DNA from: Halomonas fontilapidosi
Lineage (GTDB): Bacteria > Pseudomonadota > Gammaproteobacteria > Pseudomonadales > Halomonadaceae
Assembly: GCF_014192285.1 (NCBI RefSeq)
Contig: NZ_JACHXQ010000007.1
Coordinates: 1-64,000, forward strand
Reading direction: 5' to 3'
Length of the DNA: 64,000 nt
The notes below the pieces were generated by a model, which had not been told where the DNA came from, ran no database searches, and worked only from the letters and a program-made list of their open reading frames with translations. Positions 7,401 through 16,534 of the stretch are shown here, piece after piece. The position numbers and the translations under genes were made by a program. Within the stretch, counting starts at the first letter, position 1, and each line of letters starts with the position of its first letter.

Positions 7401-8102
7401 ATGCACGTACTGCTCATCGAGGATGATGCCCTGGTGGCGTCGGGCATCCAGGCCGGACTCGCCGTCCATGACTTCGTCGTCGACCATGTCACCACCATGG
7501 CCGAGGCGCGCGCGGCCATGGAAACGGTGTCGAGCGATGTGGTCATCCTCGACCGGGGCCTGCCCGACGGCGACGGCATGCTGCTCCTCGAGGAGTGGCG
7601 CCGGGCGGGAGTCGACCTCCCGGTGCTGATCCTCACCGCCCGCGATGCGGTGTGCGATCGGATCGAGGGGTTGCACGTCGGGGCCGACGACTATCTGGTC
7701 AAGCCCTTCGATCTCGACGAGTTGGTGGCTCGCCTGCAGGCGTTGCTGCGGCGAGCCGCCGGGCGCTCCCGCACCCTCATCGAACACGGACCGCTACGCC
7801 TGGATCCGCTGGCCCGCGAGGTCAGCGTCGATGGGCGGCCTGTGAATCTCTCGCGCCGTGAGCTGGTGCTGTTGGAGGCCTTCCTCCAGGCCCCGCGCAG
7901 CGTGCTGACCGCCGGTCAGCTCAAGGACAGCCTCTACGGCATGAATGAGGAGGTGGAGAGTAATGCGCTCAACGTGCACATCCATCATCTGCGCCGCAAG
8001 CTCGGCAGCCGGGTGATCGAGACGGTGCGCGGCCTGGGCTACCGGCTGGGCAAACCGTCCGCGGTGGAGCCGGCGCTGCGTCACCCAGGTCGCCAGGCAT
8101 GA
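7401..8102 (+). CDS. OmpR/PhoB family response regulator
   Basis: A 233-residue two-domain regulator of the QseB/PmrA/TctD subgroup. The receiver has the acidic pair E7-D8-D9, phospho-acceptor Asp51 (VVILDRGLPDGDG) and Lys101 (YLVKPFD). The winged-helix DNA-binding domain runs from about residue 125 and ends with NVHIHHLRRKLG and VRGLGYRLG. ATG 7401 begins right at the receiver fold and has a GAGG upstream; the in-frame ATG at 7365 would add 12 unmatched residues. The kinase gene overlaps it by four bases, and two c-type cytochrome genes follow. It therefore probably controls thiosulfate or sulfide oxidation genes, though QseB-like regulators have many targets. Confidence 0.9.
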   Translation: MHVLLIEDDALVASGIQAGLAVHDFVVDHVTTMAEARAAMETVSSDVVILDRGLPDGDGMLLLEEWRRAGVDLPVLILTARDAVCDRIEGLHVGADDYLVKPFDLDELVARLQALLRRAAGRSRTLIEHGPLRLDPLAREVSVDGRPVNLSRRELVLLEAFLQAPRSVLTAGQLKDSLYGMNEEVESNALNVHIHHLRRKLGSRVIETVRGLGYRLGKPSAVEPALRHPGRQA

Positions 8103-9493
8103 GCCTGCGTTCGCGTCTGGTGCTGACCCTGGGCTTGACCCTGCTGCTGTTCTGGGGCCTGGCCGCTGCCTGGCTGATGCGCGACCTGCATCAGCAGGTA
8201 GAAAAGACCCTGGATCAGCGACTCGCCCAGTCGGCGCGCATGGTGGCCGGGTTGATGGCGCAACTGCCGTTGGACGTGTGGGAGCAGGCCGATCGTCGCG
8301 CGCTCTCCATCCCGCCCATCGAGGGGCTGGCCTGCCAGGTGCACTCGCCGCGCGGCGAGATCATGGCGCGCACCCATACCGATATGGAGGGCATCCTGCA
8401 GGCTCGCGAGCCGGGCCATGCCTACCGCGAGGAAGGCGGAGTCACCTGGCGGGTGTTCACCTATGAACGGGGCGGGCTGACCATCACCACCGCGGATCGC
8501 ATGGACGAGCGTGATCAGCTGATGGGCAACGTGCTGCAGGTGGCGGTGGTGCCCTTCGTGGTGGCGCTGGCCGGCAGCCTGCTGGCGCTGTGGTTCGGTG
8601 TGGTGAGGGGGCTGCGGCCCCTGGGCCGGCTGCGCGAGGCCTTGGCGCGCCGTCACCCCGATGCCCTGGCGCCGGTGGCGACTCATGGTGTGCCGGGGGA
8701 GATTCGCCCGCTGGTCGAGACCCTCAACGGTCTGCTGGCGCGCATCCAGCAGACCATCGTGCGCGAGCAGCGCTTTACCAACGACGCCGCCCACGAGTTG
8801 CGCACCCCGCTGACGGCCATCAAGACCCACCTGCAGGTGGCGCGTCGCGTCGAGGGCGAGGCGGCACGCCAGTCCCTGGCACATGCCGAGGAGGGCGTGG
8901 CGCGACTCTCGCGGACCCTGGACCAGCTGCTGATGCTTGCGCGGGTGGAGGGGCGGCTACACTTCGAGGACGGCGAGGCGAGCCGCGTTGCCGACGTGGC
9001 GGAATTGGCGCTGCGCGACGCCTCGGCCAGCGATCGGCAACGCGTCACGCTACCCGAGGCCTGGCCCGGCGAGGAACTGGCGGTGCCGCGGGAGCTGGCC
9101 ATCACCGCGCTGCGTAACCTGGTGGACAACGCCCTGCGCCACGGCCCGGGGCAGAGCCCCGTTGAGCTCTCGGCGCGCATCGACGCGGATGGCCAGCGGC
9201 TGACCTATGCGGTCAGGGACCATGGCCTTGGCGTCGACGAGGCACAGCTCGAACAGCTGTCGCGGCGCTTCTGGCGGGCCAGCCGTCGCCAGGGCAGTGG
9301 CCTGGGGCTGGCCATCGTGGCGGCCATCGCCGAGCGGTTCGGCGGAGAACTGGCATTTGTTCGCCCCGAGGGGGGCGGGCTGGAGGCCCGGCTGACGCTG
9401 CCGCTGATGCCGAGGTCGGCGGGACCGGCAGGGCCGGCCCGGGAAGGAACCCCGCAAGGGATCAACGACAACGACGAGGGTGAGCCGACATGA
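8099..9493 (+). CDS. Sensor histidine kinase, QseC/TctE-like
   Basis: A 464-residue membrane kinase that pairs with the preceding regulator (ATGA overlap). An N-terminal membrane helix (residues 7-28), a periplasmic sensor of about 120 residues, a second helix (about 145-167) and a HAMP-like linker come first. The HisKA box is AAHELRTPLTAIKTH with His232. The ATPase domain shows NLVDNALRHG (N box), DHGLGVD and GSGLGLAIV. The sensor domain has no motif that I can tie to a ligand. It overlaps the cytochrome gene by four bases, so all four genes are probably one transcript. A response to reduced sulfur compounds is inferred from this linkage only. Confidence 0.9.
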   Translation: MSLRSRLVLTLGLTLLLFWGLAAAWLMRDLHQQVEKTLDQRLAQSARMVAGLMAQLPLDVWEQADRRALSIPPIEGLACQVHSPRGEIMARTHTDMEGILQAREPGHAYREEGGVTWRVFTYERGGLTITTADRMDERDQLMGNVLQVAVVPFVVALAGSLLALWFGVVRGLRPLGRLREALARRHPDALAPVATHGVPGEIRPLVETLNGLLARIQQTIVREQRFTNDAAHELRTPLTAIKTHLQVARRVEGEAARQSLAHAEEGVARLSRTLDQLLMLARVEGRLHFEDGEASRVADVAELALRDASASDRQRVTLPEAWPGEELAVPRELAITALRNLVDNALRHGPGQSPVELSARIDADGQRLTYAVRDHGLGVDEAQLEQLSRRFWRASRRQGSGLGLAIVAAIAERFGGELAFVRPEGGGLEARLTLPLMPRSAGPAGPAREGTPQGINDNDEGEPT

Positions 9494-10143
9494 CAACCAT
9501 GAGGATCGCGAGCGGGCTTGGCCTGCTGCTGGGCCTGGGCCTGGCCGCGGGTCACGCCCAGGCCCTGGAGGGCGATGCCGAGCGCGGCCAGCAGGCGGCC
9601 GGTGCCTGCGTGGCCTGCCACCAGGCCGATGGCAGCGGAATGAACGTCCCGGGCGGCCAATCGTGGCCGCGACTGGCCGGGCTGCCGGCGGAATACATCG
9701 CCAAGCAGCTGCATGATTTCAAGGCGGGACGCCGCGAGAATGCCAGCATGATGCCCTTCGCCAACATGCTCGATGACCAGCAGATCGCCGATGTGGCGGT
9801 CTACTACAGCGAGATGCCGGTGACCGAAGCGCAGGGGGGCGAGGGTGCCGACGCGGCGCTGCTGGCGCGAGGCGAACAGCTGGCCCTGCGCGGCGACTGG
9901 GATGCCTACATCGTCTCCTGCAAGAGCTGCCACGGCCCGGATAATACCGGAGCGGGGGGTACCTTCCCCGGCATCGCCAGCCAGCATGCCGGCTATATCG
10001 CGACCCAGCTGCGCGCCTGGCAGGCAGGCGAGCGGGGCAATGACCCGCAGAACCTGATGGGGGCGATCGCCGATCGCATGAGCGACGAGGATATCCGTGC
10101 CGTCTCGGCCTGGCTGGCCAATCAGTCCGTGGCGTCCGACTAA
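9490..10143 (+). CDS. tsdB: Dihaem cytochrome c4 family protein, TsdB-like
   Basis: A 217-residue exported protein with a signal peptide ending near HAQA (residue 25). Two haem sites are present, CVACH near residue 38 and CKSCH near residue 140, in two similar cytochrome c domains, as in cytochrome c4. Methionines in the MMPFANML and LMGAIADRM stretches are candidate axial ligands. In several sulfur-oxidising bacteria a dihaem c4-type protein, TsdB, is encoded next to thiosulfate dehydrogenase TsdA and takes its electrons. The next gene is TsdA-like, so that role fits. A general cytochrome c4 feeding a terminal oxidase is the alternative. Confidence 0.8.
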   Translation: MTTMRIASGLGLLLGLGLAAGHAQALEGDAERGQQAAGACVACHQADGSGMNVPGGQSWPRLAGLPAEYIAKQLHDFKAGRRENASMMPFANMLDDQQIADVAVYYSEMPVTEAQGGEGADAALLARGEQLALRGDWDAYIVSCKSCHGPDNTGAGGTFPGIASQHAGYIATQLRAWQAGERGNDPQNLMGAIADRMSDEDIRAVSAWLANQSVASD

Positions 10144-10156
10144 GGGGGAGCAGCGC

Positions 10157-11170
10157 ATGAACATTCAGAAGACAACCCTGGCCGTGGCCAGTGCGACCCT
10201 GGCCGCCGGCATCAGCATGGCCGCCTGGGCGGAATACGAGACGCTCGTCGAGATGGGCTATCCCGCCCCCCAGGAAGGGGAACTGGTACACGTGCCGCCG
10301 ACCATGGCGGACCTCGAGGAGGCCGACCTCCACCCCGAGCTGAAGCAGGTCATTCGCCGCGGCTATGACCTCTTCACCAACACCCAGCAGCTGCGCGGTG
10401 AGAATGTCTTCAACGACATGAACTGTTCCAGCTGTCACCTCGGCGAGGGTCGCCAGCCGTTCAGCGCGCCGATCTGGCCGGCGGCGGTCACGCTGCCCAA
10501 CTTCCGGGGCAAGAACCAGCACGTCAACAACCTCGAGGAGCGCATTGCCGGCTGCTTCGCCTACTCCATGAACGGCACGCCGCCGGCCTACGGCAGCGAC
10601 GATATGCTGGCCCTCTCCGCCTATCACCGGTGGCTGGCGACGGGGGCGCCCGTGTATCCGGATCAGCCGATCTACGGGCGCGGTTTCCCGGCGCCCGAGC
10701 GCCCCGAGACGCTGAGCTATGAAAACGGCGAGGCTCTCTTCGTTGAAAACTGCGCGATCTGCCACAGCGAGGATGGCTCGGGTCTCTACGAGGATGGCGA
10801 GTACGTCTTCCCGGCGACCTGGGGCGACGGGTCCAACAACTGGGGCGCCGGCATCGTGCGCACGCATACCGCGGCCGGGTTCATCAAGAACAACATGCCG
10901 CTGGGCCAGCCGCTGTCGCTTTCCGATCAGCAGGCCTGGGACATTGCCTACTACATGACCCGGCAGGAGCGCCCCCAGGACCCGCGCTTCACTGAGAGCG
11001 TCGATCAGGTGCTCGAGCAGTTCGGTCCGACCTTCCACAAGCACTCCAGCTATGGCGATGTGCGCGAGCACGACGGCCACCGCCTGGCTGACCATGCCAA
11101 CTGGGGCGAGAAGGGCGATATCGTGCCCTGGAACGTCGGCCAGGGGCGTTTCGAGAACCTCGAGGACTGA
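10157..11170 (+). CDS. tsdA: Dihaem c-type cytochrome, thiosulfate dehydrogenase (TsdA)-like
   Basis: A 337-residue periplasmic protein with a signal peptide ending near AAWA (residue 25). Haem motifs are CSSCH (residues 90-94) and CAICH (199-203). Between them, NNLEERIAGCFAYSMNG matches the TsdA stretch whose cysteine is the unusual axial ligand of the active-site haem; here it is Cys133. TsdA oxidises two thiosulfate to tetrathionate, or the reverse. ATG 10157 has GGGGGAG upstream, 13 bases after the c4 gene. The sequence is somewhat longer at the C-terminus than classic TsdA, with an extra 40 residues (HKHSSYGD onward). A related SoxA-like or other dihaem oxidase is possible. Confidence 0.75.
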   Translation: MNIQKTTLAVASATLAAGISMAAWAEYETLVEMGYPAPQEGELVHVPPTMADLEEADLHPELKQVIRRGYDLFTNTQQLRGENVFNDMNCSSCHLGEGRQPFSAPIWPAAVTLPNFRGKNQHVNNLEERIAGCFAYSMNGTPPAYGSDDMLALSAYHRWLATGAPVYPDQPIYGRGFPAPERPETLSYENGEALFVENCAICHSEDGSGLYEDGEYVFPATWGDGSNNWGAGIVRTHTAAGFIKNNMPLGQPLSLSDQQAWDIAYYMTRQERPQDPRFTESVDQVLEQFGPTFHKHSSYGDVREHDGHRLADHANWGEKGDIVPWNVGQGRFENLED

Positions 11171-11192
11171 CGACGCTGTTGCCACGCCAATG

Positions 11193-11229
11193 ACGGGTCC
11201 CACTGCGATCGGCAGCGGGGCCCGTTTCG
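11193..11229 (+). terminator. Intrinsic terminator after the tsdBA-like operon
   Basis: ACGGGTCCC and GGGGCCCGT form the outer stem with CTGC and GCAG inside, followed by TTTCGTT. It lies between convergent genes and could serve both. Confidence 0.7.
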
Positions 11230-11260
11230 TTCCCCGGCTAGGCGCCGCGTCGCTGTCGCT

Positions 11261-12025
11261 TCAGGGGCGAGGCGCGCCCATCATCGTCTCGAGGCGTGCC
11301 GCGTCGGGCGCTCCCTCGACCTTCTCCAGGCGACCCTCGGCGTTGCGGTAGTAGCTGGTGGGCGTGGCCATCAGCCCCAGGCCTTCGAAGAGCTGGTTGT
11401 TGGCATAGACCTGCTCTTCGATCTCGCGGGGCTGGGCGGAACCGTCGATGCCGCTCTCACTGGCCTGGTGGGCCCGCAGCGCGGCGGCGGGGTCCTCGGC
11501 ACCCAGCAGGGCGGCGGCCTTGGCCGGGCTGTCGTTGCGCAGGATACCGACCATGATGTGGCGCAGCTGCACCTCGCCGGCCTCGACCCAGGGCCGGGCC
11601 TGGTCGTGAAAGCGCGCGCAGTAGGGGCAGTTAGGGTCGGTGAAGGTGTAGATCACCCGACCTGCCTCGGGGTCGCCATCGGCAATCCAGTGGCTCTTCT
11701 CGAGCCGCTGCCACACCTCGGCCTCCTGGCCGCTGCGAACGTGGGTGTCCAGAGGCGCCGCGGAGAGGTCATTGCCTTCGGCATCGATCAGGGTGCCGAC
11801 CACGGCATGCTCGCCGTCCGGCGTGAGGTAGACGGCCATCTCGCGGCCGCGGTGGCTGGCGGCATAACCGCTGAGCCCGCCCGGTGCCGCGAATTCGCCG
11901 TGGATCTCCAGGCCTTGCTCTACCAGCGCCTGGAGCGGTGCGGGCCAGTGCTCTTCGGCCAGGAGCAGCGAGCTGAAAGAGAGTGCAACCAGGCCGGCCG
12001 TCAGGGAGAGGGGGAAAGGGCGCAT
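11261..12025 (-). CDS. dsbG: DsbG/DsbC-like periplasmic thiol:disulfide protein
   Basis: A 254-residue exported protein. The start at 12025 (MRPFPLSLT) begins a clean signal peptide ending near LLA at residue 23; the longer frame upstream has no family match. The thioredoxin-fold domain holds TDPNCPYCARFH with the CPYC redox pair, and a cis-proline near MATPTSYY. The N-terminal 90 residues fit the dimerisation domain of DsbG/DsbC. DsbG keeps single cysteines of periplasmic proteins reduced or isomerises disulfides. It is convergent with the cytochrome operon, whose haem motifs need reduced cysteines, and divergent from a copper chaperone gene. Confidence 0.85.
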   Translation of the reverse strand: MRPFPLSLTAGLVALSFSSLLLAEEHWPAPLQALVEQGLEIHGEFAAPGGLSGYAASHRGREMAVYLTPDGEHAVVGTLIDAEGNDLSAAPLDTHVRSGQEAEVWQRLEKSHWIADGDPEAGRVIYTFTDPNCPYCARFHDQARPWVEAGEVQLRHIMVGILRNDSPAKAAALLGAEDPAAALRAHQASESGIDGSAQPREIEEQVYANNQLFEGLGLMATPTSYYRNAEGRLEKVEGAPDAARLETMMGAPRP

Positions 12026-12229
12026 GGCGGTGTCCTGTCGATGGGGGTTGTCGTGAGGATGAGGTGGGGACCCGTTAGGGGCCAGCGAGTTCCCATCCTG
12101 CCAGGCGCCCATTAGCGGTGGATTATGCGTTGCGCCTGCCGGCGGGACGCGATGTCGCAGCCCGCTCCCCGTCGACGGCGAGGCAGGGTAAGCTCGGATT
12201 CCACCCTTGAACCGCTGGAGCCCGACAAC

Positions 12230-12694
12230 ATGCGTATCGCTGCCTTACCCCTTGTGCTGATCTCGCTGGTCAGTGCCGCCGCCCTGGCCCAGTCCCTGAC
12301 CGTTGACGACCCTCGGGTACGCTCGGTACCGCCGGGTTCGCCCACCACGGCGGCCTTCATGGACCTGACCAATCCGGGCGAGACGGACCTGGCGCTGGTG
12401 GGGGGTAGCTCGCCACTGGCCGGCAGCCTGGAGCTTCACAACCACGTGATGGTGGATGGCGTGATGCAGATGCGCCAGGTCGAGGAGATCCCGGTGCCGG
12501 CCGGTAAGACCGTGCGGCTGGGACCGGGCGGCTGGCATCTGATGCTCTTCGACCTGGCGCGACCCCCGGTCGAGGGCGAGCGCGTCGCGTTCACGCTGAC
12601 CCTCGACAATGGCGAGACGCTCAGCGTCGAGGCCCCGGTCAAGCGGGTGCAGCCCATGGACATGCAGGGCGATGGCCAGCACGGCAACCACTGA
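12230..12694 (+). CDS. Periplasmic copper chaperone, PCuAC family
   Basis: A 154-residue protein with a signal peptide (cleavage near ALAQ, residue 20). The copper motif H-M-(X)-M...H-X-M is visible as LHNHVMVDGVMQM followed by GWHLML about 25 residues on. The family carries Cu(I) to the CuA/CuB centres of cytochrome oxidase. An additional Met/His-rich tail (MDMQGDGQHGNH) may bind copper too. ATG 12230 is chosen because it starts the signal peptide; upstream residues of the open frame are Arg-rich and unlike the family. Confidence 0.88.
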   Translation: MRIAALPLVLISLVSAAALAQSLTVDDPRVRSVPPGSPTTAAFMDLTNPGETDLALVGGSSPLAGSLELHNHVMVDGVMQMRQVEEIPVPAGKTVRLGPGGWHLMLFDLARPPVEGERVAFTLTLDNGETLSVEAPVKRVQPMDMQGDGQHGNH

Positions 12695-12782
12695 TTGGCC
12701 GGGGCTGGCCGTCGCTGGGCGCCTTGCATGCTAACCGTTACAATGCATCGGTATCCTTTTTCATCGACCTCGGGTTATCTCT

Positions 12783-13268
12783 ATGCATTGCCCCTTCTGT
12801 GGCGCCAACGACACGCGCGTGACCGACTCTCGCCTGGTGGCGGATGGCGACCAGGTTCGGCGGCGGCGCCAGTGTGCAGCCTGCGGTGAGCGCTTCACCA
12901 CCTACGAGACCGCCGAGCTGTTGATGCCGCGTGTGATCAAGTCCGATGGCACGCGCGAGGTTTTCGACGAGGCCAAGCTGCGCGCCGGCATGCTGCGGGC
13001 GCTGGAGAAGCGTCCGGTCAGTGCCGAATCCATCGAGGCGGCGGTGGAGCGCATTCGCCAGAACCTGCGCGCCCGCGGCGAGCGCGAGATCCACGCCCGG
13101 GACATCGGCGAGGAGGTCATGCAGGCCCTCAAGCGTCTCGATCAGGTGGCCTATATTCGCTTCGCCTCGGTCTATCGCAGCTTTCAGGACATCGACGAGT
13201 TTCGCGCCGAGATCGACCGCCTGGCCCAGGAGCCCGGCTTCTCTTCGGATCCGTCGGGAGCGAGCTGA
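12783..13268 (+). CDS. nrdR: Transcriptional repressor NrdR
   Basis: A 161-residue regulator of ribonucleotide reductase genes. The N-terminal zinc ribbon is MHCPFCG ... CAACGERF, followed by the ATP-cone domain ([16 protein letters not shown]). The length is normal for the family (about 150-160). It sits directly upstream of ribD with a 1-base stop/start overlap, the common gammaproteobacterial order. Confidence 0.97.
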   Translation: MHCPFCGANDTRVTDSRLVADGDQVRRRRQCAACGERFTTYETAELLMPRVIKSDGTREVFDEAKLRAGMLRALEKRPVSAESIEAAVERIRQNLRARGEREIHARDIGEEVMQALKRLDQVAYIRFASVYRSFQDIDEFRAEIDRLAQEPGFSSDPSGAS

Positions 13269-14479
13269 TGGCCGAGCCCTTCATAGAAGAGCATACCTTC
13301 CCCGAGGCCTGGATGGCGCGTGCCCTGACGCTGGCACGTCGCGGGCGCTATACCACCGACCCCAACCCGCGGGTGGGCTGCGTGCTGGTCAAGGAGGGCC
13401 GGGTAGTCGGTGAGGGCTGGCACGAGCGGGTCGGCGAGCCGCATGCCGAGATCCACGCGCTGCGCGTGGCGGGAGACGCCGCCCGCGGCGCCACCGCCTA
13501 CGTGACCCTGGAGCCCTGCGCCCACCAGGGCCGCACCGGTCCCTGCGCCCTGGCGCTGGTCGAGGCCGGCGTGACGCGGGTGGTGGTGGCCATGCAGGAC
13601 CCCAACCCGCAGGTCGCCGGCCGGGGAATTGCCCTGTTGCGCGATGCTGGCGTCGAGGTCTCGGTGGGCCTGCTCGAGGAAGAGGCGCTGGCACTCAATC
13701 CGGGTTTCGTGATGCGCATGTCCCATGGCCGCCCCTTCGTGCGCCTGAAGATGGCCATGAGCCTCGACGGCCGCACCGCCATGCGCTCCGGCGAGTCCCA
13801 GTGGATCACCGGGCCCCAGGCGCGCCGCGAGGTGCAGCGCCTGCGAGCCCGCTCCAGCGCGATTCTCACCGGGGTCGAGTCGATCATCTTCGACAACGCC
13901 CGGCTTACCGTGCGCCCCGAGCAGCTTGAGCTGCCCGAGGGTGAGGCGCTTGCCGCTCGCCAGCCGCTGCGCGTGGTGGTCGACTCCCGGCTGCGCCTGC
14001 CGCTGGCCGCCGCCTGCCTGCGCGAACCCGGCCGCACCCTGGTGGCCACCCTGGAAGATCATGAGCCCGAGCGACGCGAGCGACTCGAGGAGGCCGGCGC
14101 CGAGGTAGTGGCGATGCCGGCGGGCGCCGATGGCCGCGTCGACCTCGATGCCCTGCTGCAGCACCTCGCCGAGATGGAGCAGGCCAACGAGGTGCTGCTG
14201 GAGACCGGCGCGACGCTGGCCGGCGCCATGCTTGAGGCCGGCCTGATCGACGAGATGCAGCTGTTCGTGGCGCCGACCCTGCTCGGCGGCGAGGCGCGTC
14301 CGCTGTTCGAACTGCCGGGCCTGTCGCTGATGGCCCAGCAGAAGGGGCTAGAGGTCCACGATATCCGCGCCGTGGGCCAGGACTGGCGCATTACCGCCCG
14401 GCCCCGGCGGCGTACAGGCAGCGCAGTGACCTTGGGCGAGGAGCGCCGGGGACAGGTCGCAGAGGGAGTCCTACGCTAG
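13268..14479 (+). CDS. ribD: Bifunctional riboflavin deaminase/reductase RibD
   Basis: A 403-residue two-domain enzyme performing the second and third steps of riboflavin synthesis. The zinc deaminase site is H59-A-E61 with PCAH (Cys84) and GPC (Cys93). The reductase domain from about residue 150 has RPFVRLKMAMSLDGRTAM. The family is normally about 365-380 residues and ends near DWRITARP; here about 24 extra residues (RRRTGSAVTLG onward) follow, perhaps from loss of the original stop. The gene expected next, riboflavin synthase, is absent and replaced by a 320-base spacer. Confidence 0.96.
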   Translation: MAEPFIEEHTFPEAWMARALTLARRGRYTTDPNPRVGCVLVKEGRVVGEGWHERVGEPHAEIHALRVAGDAARGATAYVTLEPCAHQGRTGPCALALVEAGVTRVVVAMQDPNPQVAGRGIALLRDAGVEVSVGLLEEEALALNPGFVMRMSHGRPFVRLKMAMSLDGRTAMRSGESQWITGPQARREVQRLRARSSAILTGVESIIFDNARLTVRPEQLELPEGEALAARQPLRVVVDSRLRLPLAAACLREPGRTLVATLEDHEPERRERLEEAGAEVVAMPAGADGRVDLDALLQHLAEMEQANEVLLETGATLAGAMLEAGLIDEMQLFVAPTLLGGEARPLFELPGLSLMAQQKGLEVHDIRAVGQDWRITARPRRRTGSAVTLGEERRGQVAEGVLR

Positions 14480-14799
14480 GGGTGAGGAGCACCGCTCCGA
14501 ACGGGCTGGCCATGGATGGCCAGCACCGGCCCTGCAAGCGGAGCGGGACGCGAGAGCGTATCCAGGGCGTCGGTAGCGCCCAAGGATGGGTTCACAGCGC
14601 CTCCTCGATGGTCCGACACTTCGGGACCTGTTGCCGGGTCAGCTCCGAGCGGATGAACTTGCGCCCGACGACGCGGCTGTTTACTGGCGCCCAACGACGC
14701 GCCACGGTACCCTGACGCGGTTTCGAGGTGGCGACGCCCGTTGGCGACTCGCGCGTCGTCGGGCGACGACAGCCACCACGCTGAATCAATGGAGACTCC
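14480..14799 (+). other. 320-base hairpin-rich spacer between ribD and ribBX; no gene seen
   Basis: No frame here looks like a protein family. Several inverted repeats are present: CTGGCCATGGATGGCCAG (14506-14523), GGTCC/GGACC (14609-14627), TGGCGC/GCGCCA (14685-14704), and a large stem GGTGGC-CGCCCG with CGGGCG-GCCACC (14727-14777). The middle part (AAGGATGGGTTCACAGCGC) resembles dispersed intergenic sequence of this kind of bacterium. The conserved FMN riboswitch core (ACCGGCGGT, CCCGCGAGC) is not found here. It may be a terminator plus leader for ribBX, or the scar of a lost riboflavin synthase gene. Confidence 0.6.
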
Positions 14800-15948
14800 A
14801 TGGTGCACTCCTCATCCGGGGGCCTGGCCCCCATCGAAGAACTGGTCGAGGATATTCGTCAGGGCCGGATGGTCATCCTGATGGATGACGAGGATCGCGA
14901 GAACGAAGGCGATATCATCATGGCCGCCGAGAAGGTCGAGGCGGAGCACATCAACTTCATGGCGCGCCACGCCAGGGGGCTGATCTGCCTGCCGATGACC
15001 CGTGAGCGCTGCGAGCGTCTCCAGCTGCCGCTGATGGTGCGCGATAACGGCTCCGGCTTCGGCACCAAGTTTACCCTCTCCATCGAGGCGGCCGAGGGGG
15101 TGACCACCGGCATTTCCGCCGCTGACCGCGCGCGCACCGTACGTGCGGCGGTCGCGCGGGACGCGGTTGCCGACGACATCGTCCAGCCCGGTCACATCTT
15201 CCCGCTGATGGCCGAGCCCGGCGGTGTGCTGCGTCGCGCCGGCCACACCGAAGCGGCCTGCGACCTCTCCGCCCTGGCCGGCCTCGACCCCAGCGGGGTG
15301 ATCTGCGAGGTCATGAACGAGGACGGCAGCATGGCCCGCCGGGCGGAGCTCGAGCGCTTCGCCGCCGAGCATGGCCTGAAGATGGGCACCATCGCCGACC
15401 TGATCCACTACCGCATCCACAACGAGCAGACCGTGCAGCCGGTAGAGTCGACGCCGGTCCAGACCGCCTTTGGCGAGCTCAACCTGCACGTCTTCCGTGA
15501 CAGCATCCAGGGCGCGCACCACCTGGCGCTGGTCAAGGGGCACCCCCACCCCGAGGCGTTGACCACGGTGCGCGTGCACCTGGCCAACACCATGCGCGAC
15601 CTGCTCGCCCTGCAGAAGGGCAACACGCCGAGCTGGACCGCCCAGCAATCGCTCGCCGAGGTGGCACGTGCCGAGCACGGGGTCTTCGTGCTGCTCGACG
15701 ACGGGCGCCCGCATCAGGACCTCCATGACCTGCTCGAGGTATTCCTCGAGCGCCGGCGGTCGCCGCGCACCAGTGATTCCGACGGGGCAGGCAACTACCT
15801 GACCATCGGCACCGGTTCGCAGATCCTGCGCCACCTGGGCGTGGGCAGGATGCGCCTGCTGAGCTCGCCCTGGAAGTTCTCGGCGCTCTCCGGCTTCGAC
15901 CTCGAGGTGGTGGAACGACTGGAACCCGGCGAGCAGGGCGACGACTAG
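14800..15948 (+). CDS. ribB: 3,4-dihydroxy-2-butanone 4-phosphate synthase with degenerate GTP cyclohydrolase II domain (RibBX type)
   Basis: A 382-residue fusion. The N-terminal RibB domain is intact: [16 protein letters not shown] and [15 protein letters not shown] followed by [18 protein letters not shown] are the catalytic loops. The C-terminal RibA-like domain (from about residue 215) lacks the zinc cysteines: where family members have VRVHSEC...CDCG it reads [15 protein letters not shown] with no cysteine. Such RibBX variants occur in many proteobacteria and do not have cyclohydrolase activity, so a separate ribA must exist elsewhere. The start at 14800 has TGGAGAC upstream. A hairpin separates it from ribH. 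Confidence 0.93.
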   Translation: MVHSSSGGLAPIEELVEDIRQGRMVILMDDEDRENEGDIIMAAEKVEAEHINFMARHARGLICLPMTRERCERLQLPLMVRDNGSGFGTKFTLSIEAAEGVTTGISAADRARTVRAAVARDAVADDIVQPGHIFPLMAEPGGVLRRAGHTEAACDLSALAGLDPSGVICEVMNEDGSMARRAELERFAAEHGLKMGTIADLIHYRIHNEQTVQPVESTPVQTAFGELNLHVFRDSIQGAHHLALVKGHPHPEALTTVRVHLANTMRDLLALQKGNTPSWTAQQSLAEVARAEHGVFVLLDDGRPHQDLHDLLEVFLERRRSPRTSDSDGAGNYLTIGTGSQILRHLGVGRMRLLSSPWKFSALSGFDLEVVERLEPGEQGDD

Positions 15949-15969
15949 CGCAGGCGTTTCTCACATCAC

Positions 15970-15992
15970 GGCATGGCCCTCGCGGCCATGCC
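15970..15992 (+). terminator. Intercistronic hairpin between ribBX and ribH
   Basis: GGCATGGCC and GGCCATGCC form a perfect 9-bp stem with a short loop, followed by TTCT. With a weak T-run it may only attenuate or stabilise the mRNA within the operon. Confidence 0.5.
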
Positions 15993-16033
15993 TTCTGGAT
16001 CCTCCATTCCCGGATCGCTCAGGACATAGAATC

Positions 16034-16530
<497 letters not shown>

Positions 16531-16534
<4 letters not shown>

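Noticed and set aside
11468-12115. Plus-strand 215-residue frame
   Set aside because: Shadow of the dsbG-like gene.
14480-14799. FMN riboswitch upstream of ribBX
   Set aside because: The conserved core blocks are not found, though the region is strongly folded.
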